Source: Oscheius onirici (taxonomy: Eukaryota; Nematoda; Chromadorea; Rhabditida; Rhabditidae). From it: a stretch of DNA of 64,000 bases. Each line of letters opens with the position of its first letter. The stretch's first letter is position 1. Both the position numbers and the translations under genes were made by a program. Positions 61,475-64,000 of the stretch are shown here, piece after piece. Location of the stretch: the NCBI GenBank assembly GCA_932521025.1, contig OW051473.1:8742001-8806000 (forward strand), read 5' to 3'. A model generated the notes under the pieces. That model saw nothing but the letters and a program-made list of their open reading frames with translations. It was not told the origin of the DNA and did no database searches.

Positions 61475-64000
61475 ATGTCGCTTATGCGAGCCCTGGATAC
61501 TCAAGACCGTCAAGAAACTGAGAGGATTTTAAGGGATACACCCGTAATTACACGTCGGTTCACAAAATCAATAATTTTTAGACAGAGGTAACAGTAAGAG
61601 ATGCAGATGGGCGTGTGGCTCTACACTATGCCGCCGAGACTATGGATACCGAAATTTTTATGGAAATTTACAAACAAGATCCGTCATTAGTTGATTCTCA
61701 AGATAATGAAGGGTAAGAAGCTTGTGATTCATTGCCAATTTCCGGTATTTTGAGGCTGACACCGCTCGTTATGTCCATTATGAAGGGCCGTTTGGATCTA
61801 GTCGAGTTTTTGTTAGAGAAAGGAGCCAGTATGAATCAGACTGACCGGTAAGACTCAAAAGGGGACAAAGTCTGCTATAACAGTTTTTCGCGGATTGTAC
61901 AAAAGTATCTCGAGAATCAGCCAAGTTGAATATATTTCCGCTCTCTGTGGTTCTAATTTCTTGGCTGACACCATAACGCAAATTTTTTACCAAATGACCT
62001 GGCTGTGTTTTTAAAAACTTATAAAGCTATGCAAAGTTTGAGCGATATTTATTGACTGAACAAACTGTGAATAGTGAAAGCATTTCATTTTTCAGGTTTG
62101 GTCATTCTATAGTTCATTGGGCTGTCGTGTGCGGTCAGCTGGATGTTTTGGTGTTCCTGCTTTCCAAGGGTGCAGATCCATCCATTCCTGATCACAATGT
62201 GACTCTTGCGTGTCATCCCAGACAAGAAGGGAAAAGTTTTTAGGTTGCATGTCCACTGCATTATGCAACAGCCGGTGAAGATCTACCTCATGAATTGGCA
62301 CTTTCAATTTTGCACACCCTGCTCAGAGGAGGCGCCACGGTAGATTCTAGGGACATGGACGAAAGAACACCAATACTCTGGTCAGCCAGCAATGGTATTG
62401 GTTTCTTCAAATCAAAAAAGTTTTGAAATTAGGAAATCTCGAGGCAATAATGTCACTGAAACAGGCTGGAGGAGACATTATGTCCGTCGACAGAGACCAG
62501 CTGGCTGTGATTCATTGTGCAGCAAGTCACGGATATCATGAGGTTTTGAATTTTTTGAGAACTCTATATCTCAAAATCAGATAGTGGAATACTTCATGGA
62601 ATGTGTGCCTCGACAAATGATCAACATGAGAGATCGTCATGGAGCTAGTGGCTTGTTTTACGCTGTCACATTTGGTCACTATGAAGTTGCGAGGAAACTG
62701 CTCACTTTTGGATCGTTACCAAATCTACAGGTTTGACGTGTTTTACATCAACTGACAGTTCGTGTGGGTGTATACATGTATGGTGTAGCAGAGAATTGCA
62801 TAGTTTTCAACATGCGTTCGACTCAAGCATCAGATGTTGTACTATGGAAGTGAGCAGTTTCCTCGCAACTGTTTTTCTCTCCGTTTCCAAATTGGCCTAA
62901 CAATATTGAGAGCGTCTTGAGAGCTAAAGATTCATATCGATAGATGCCTGTATTGACCGGCCTTTCAAACTTTACTTGGCTCCTAAACCGTTTTCACACA
63001 TTGTCAAGTTTCTGTGTGTTTACTGTAAGTATAACGGCAGGAATATCACATCAGTTTTCCACTGGTATTAACAACTCACACAACTTTTCGTGCATAGACC
63101 GATACTCTGGTATTCTCTTTCCAAGATAAGGTTCTGGATTGATATCTCCTCCAGAACGTAGACCTTTAGAATTCATACTTCGTGTTTATGAGCGGGAATG
63201 CACCGGGAGAATATGTTTCTTTTCAGGATAACAATCTCCGTACTGCAGCACATTGCGGAGCTGCTAAAGGCCAAATGAGAATGTTGAAACTGCTCCGTCA
63301 GTACAATGCCTCTTTTGAAATTCAGAACTACCGAGGCGATCTTCCTATCCACGAGGCTGTTCAGGTTGATTGCAAAGGTATATTAAGCCACCCAGACGCT
63401 GATTACTTGACGTATTAGACGTTGTGGAATGGCTATTAGCTCTGCACCCGGACACAATCAACGCAGCCTCGCATGAGGGCCGTACATGTCTTCATCTGGC
63501 AGCTGCAAAGGGAAGTATCGAAATGGTTGTGTTGCTCTGTACCAAGGGATGTTTTACAGATCCTCTAATGCTTCATGATGTATAGTTTCAGTGGATTTGA
63601 GCATTCTTTCCCAATTCAGGACAATTTGTACACTCCCCTCGATCTGGCTGAAAAGAGAAAGCACCAGGTGGTCGTTGACTACTTGAGGTCCAGAAAAGCT
63701 CTTCGCTCTGCTGAAGTCGACGAAGAAACAAAGAAAAACAGCCGAACGACGTTTGAAGAACGAATGGTTGCAGGTGACAATGGACACTTAAGTGTTCCAA
63801 AAAAGACTTTTAGCCCAATTGGATAAGGTAGCTCTAAGCGTGTTGAACGACCCAAACAAGCCAGAAAAGACGCCGAAAGATATTAAGAGTACGGCTGTTA
63901 ACACCTCAGTATGTGTTTAGCTTTAAGATAACACAAAAAGTTTAGGCCAGAAGAGCCTCAGTAGATTTTGTTAAAACTGGAAAAACTACTTTAACATCGG
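61475..64000 (+). CDS. Ankyrin-repeat protein, 5' part (runs off the window)
   Basis: Exons: 61475-61543, 61582-61712, 61755-61847, 62096-62198, 62244-62394, 62433-62542, 62581-62730, 63227-63377, 63419-63579, 63620-63773, 63814-63908, 63946 to past 64000; all phases join. About nine to ten ankyrin repeats follow the start with no signal peptide, for example D-G-R-V-A-L-H-Y-A-A-E and E-G-R-T-C-L-H-L-A-A-A-K-G. Then T-P-L-D-L-A-E-K-R-K-H closes the array and a charged region begins. One repeat reads I-V-E-Y-F-M-E-C. An N-terminal ankyrin array with a charged tail occurs in inversin/NPHP2 and several others, so the exact orthologue cannot be named without the rest. The ATG lies 25 nt behind a TTTTCAG acceptor. 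The 496-nt intron 62731-63226 holds nothing recognisable. Confidence 0.82.

Overview
The window is animal nuclear DNA with small, intron-rich genes. Most introns are 37-50 nt, acceptors are T-rich, and several start codons lie 0-25 nt behind a 3' splice site, as expected for spliced-leader trans-splicing. The Meis/Homothorax homologue carries two interchangeable homeodomain exons, the arrangement I know from nematode unc-62. Together with a nematode-style receptor guanylyl cyclase, this makes a nematode the best guess; I do not name a species. I rebuilt gene models by hand from frame and splice phase. For seven loci the exon lengths add up to an intact reading frame; for the ankyrin gene, which runs off the window, every internal phase joins.

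Layout: 282-504 (+) proline-rich terminal exons; 540-3075 gene-poor with a foldback repeat; 3076-6770 (-) RNF207-like RING/B-box protein; 7041-8267 (-) TMED10 p24 cargo receptor; 8561-11041 (+) YIPF4 Golgi protein; 11042-17468 a 6.4 kb pyrimidine-rich stretch; 17469-19737 (+) an unrecognised low-complexity protein with two aromatic D-G repeats; 21244-28622 (-) the DAAM formin; 28623-32700 gene-poor and purine-rich on +; 32942-33500 (-) a disordered protein; 34323-35310 (-) a C2H2 zinc-finger gene; 36086-36303 a possible orphan exon.

The right half holds a complete receptor guanylyl cyclase (37761-44353, +), an EGF-like transmembrane gene on the opposite strand inside one of its introns (42019-42659, -), an aldo-keto reductase (45127-46967, +), a long 5' region, unc-62 (52201-59895, +) and the 5' part of an ankyrin-repeat gene (61475 to beyond 64000, +).

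The genes do not form one pathway. TMED10 and YIPF4 are divergently arranged early-secretory genes sharing a 293 bp promoter region. TMED10 and RNF207 are close and co-oriented and could be an operon. DAAM (actin, planar polarity), the receptor cyclase, the EGF-like protein and UNC-62 are developmental or signalling genes. The most notable observations are the homeodomain exon pair, the nested EGF-like gene, repeated use of AAG 3' splice sites, a 21-nt intron (or in-frame stop) in the cyclase, and a tRNA-derived SINE family.
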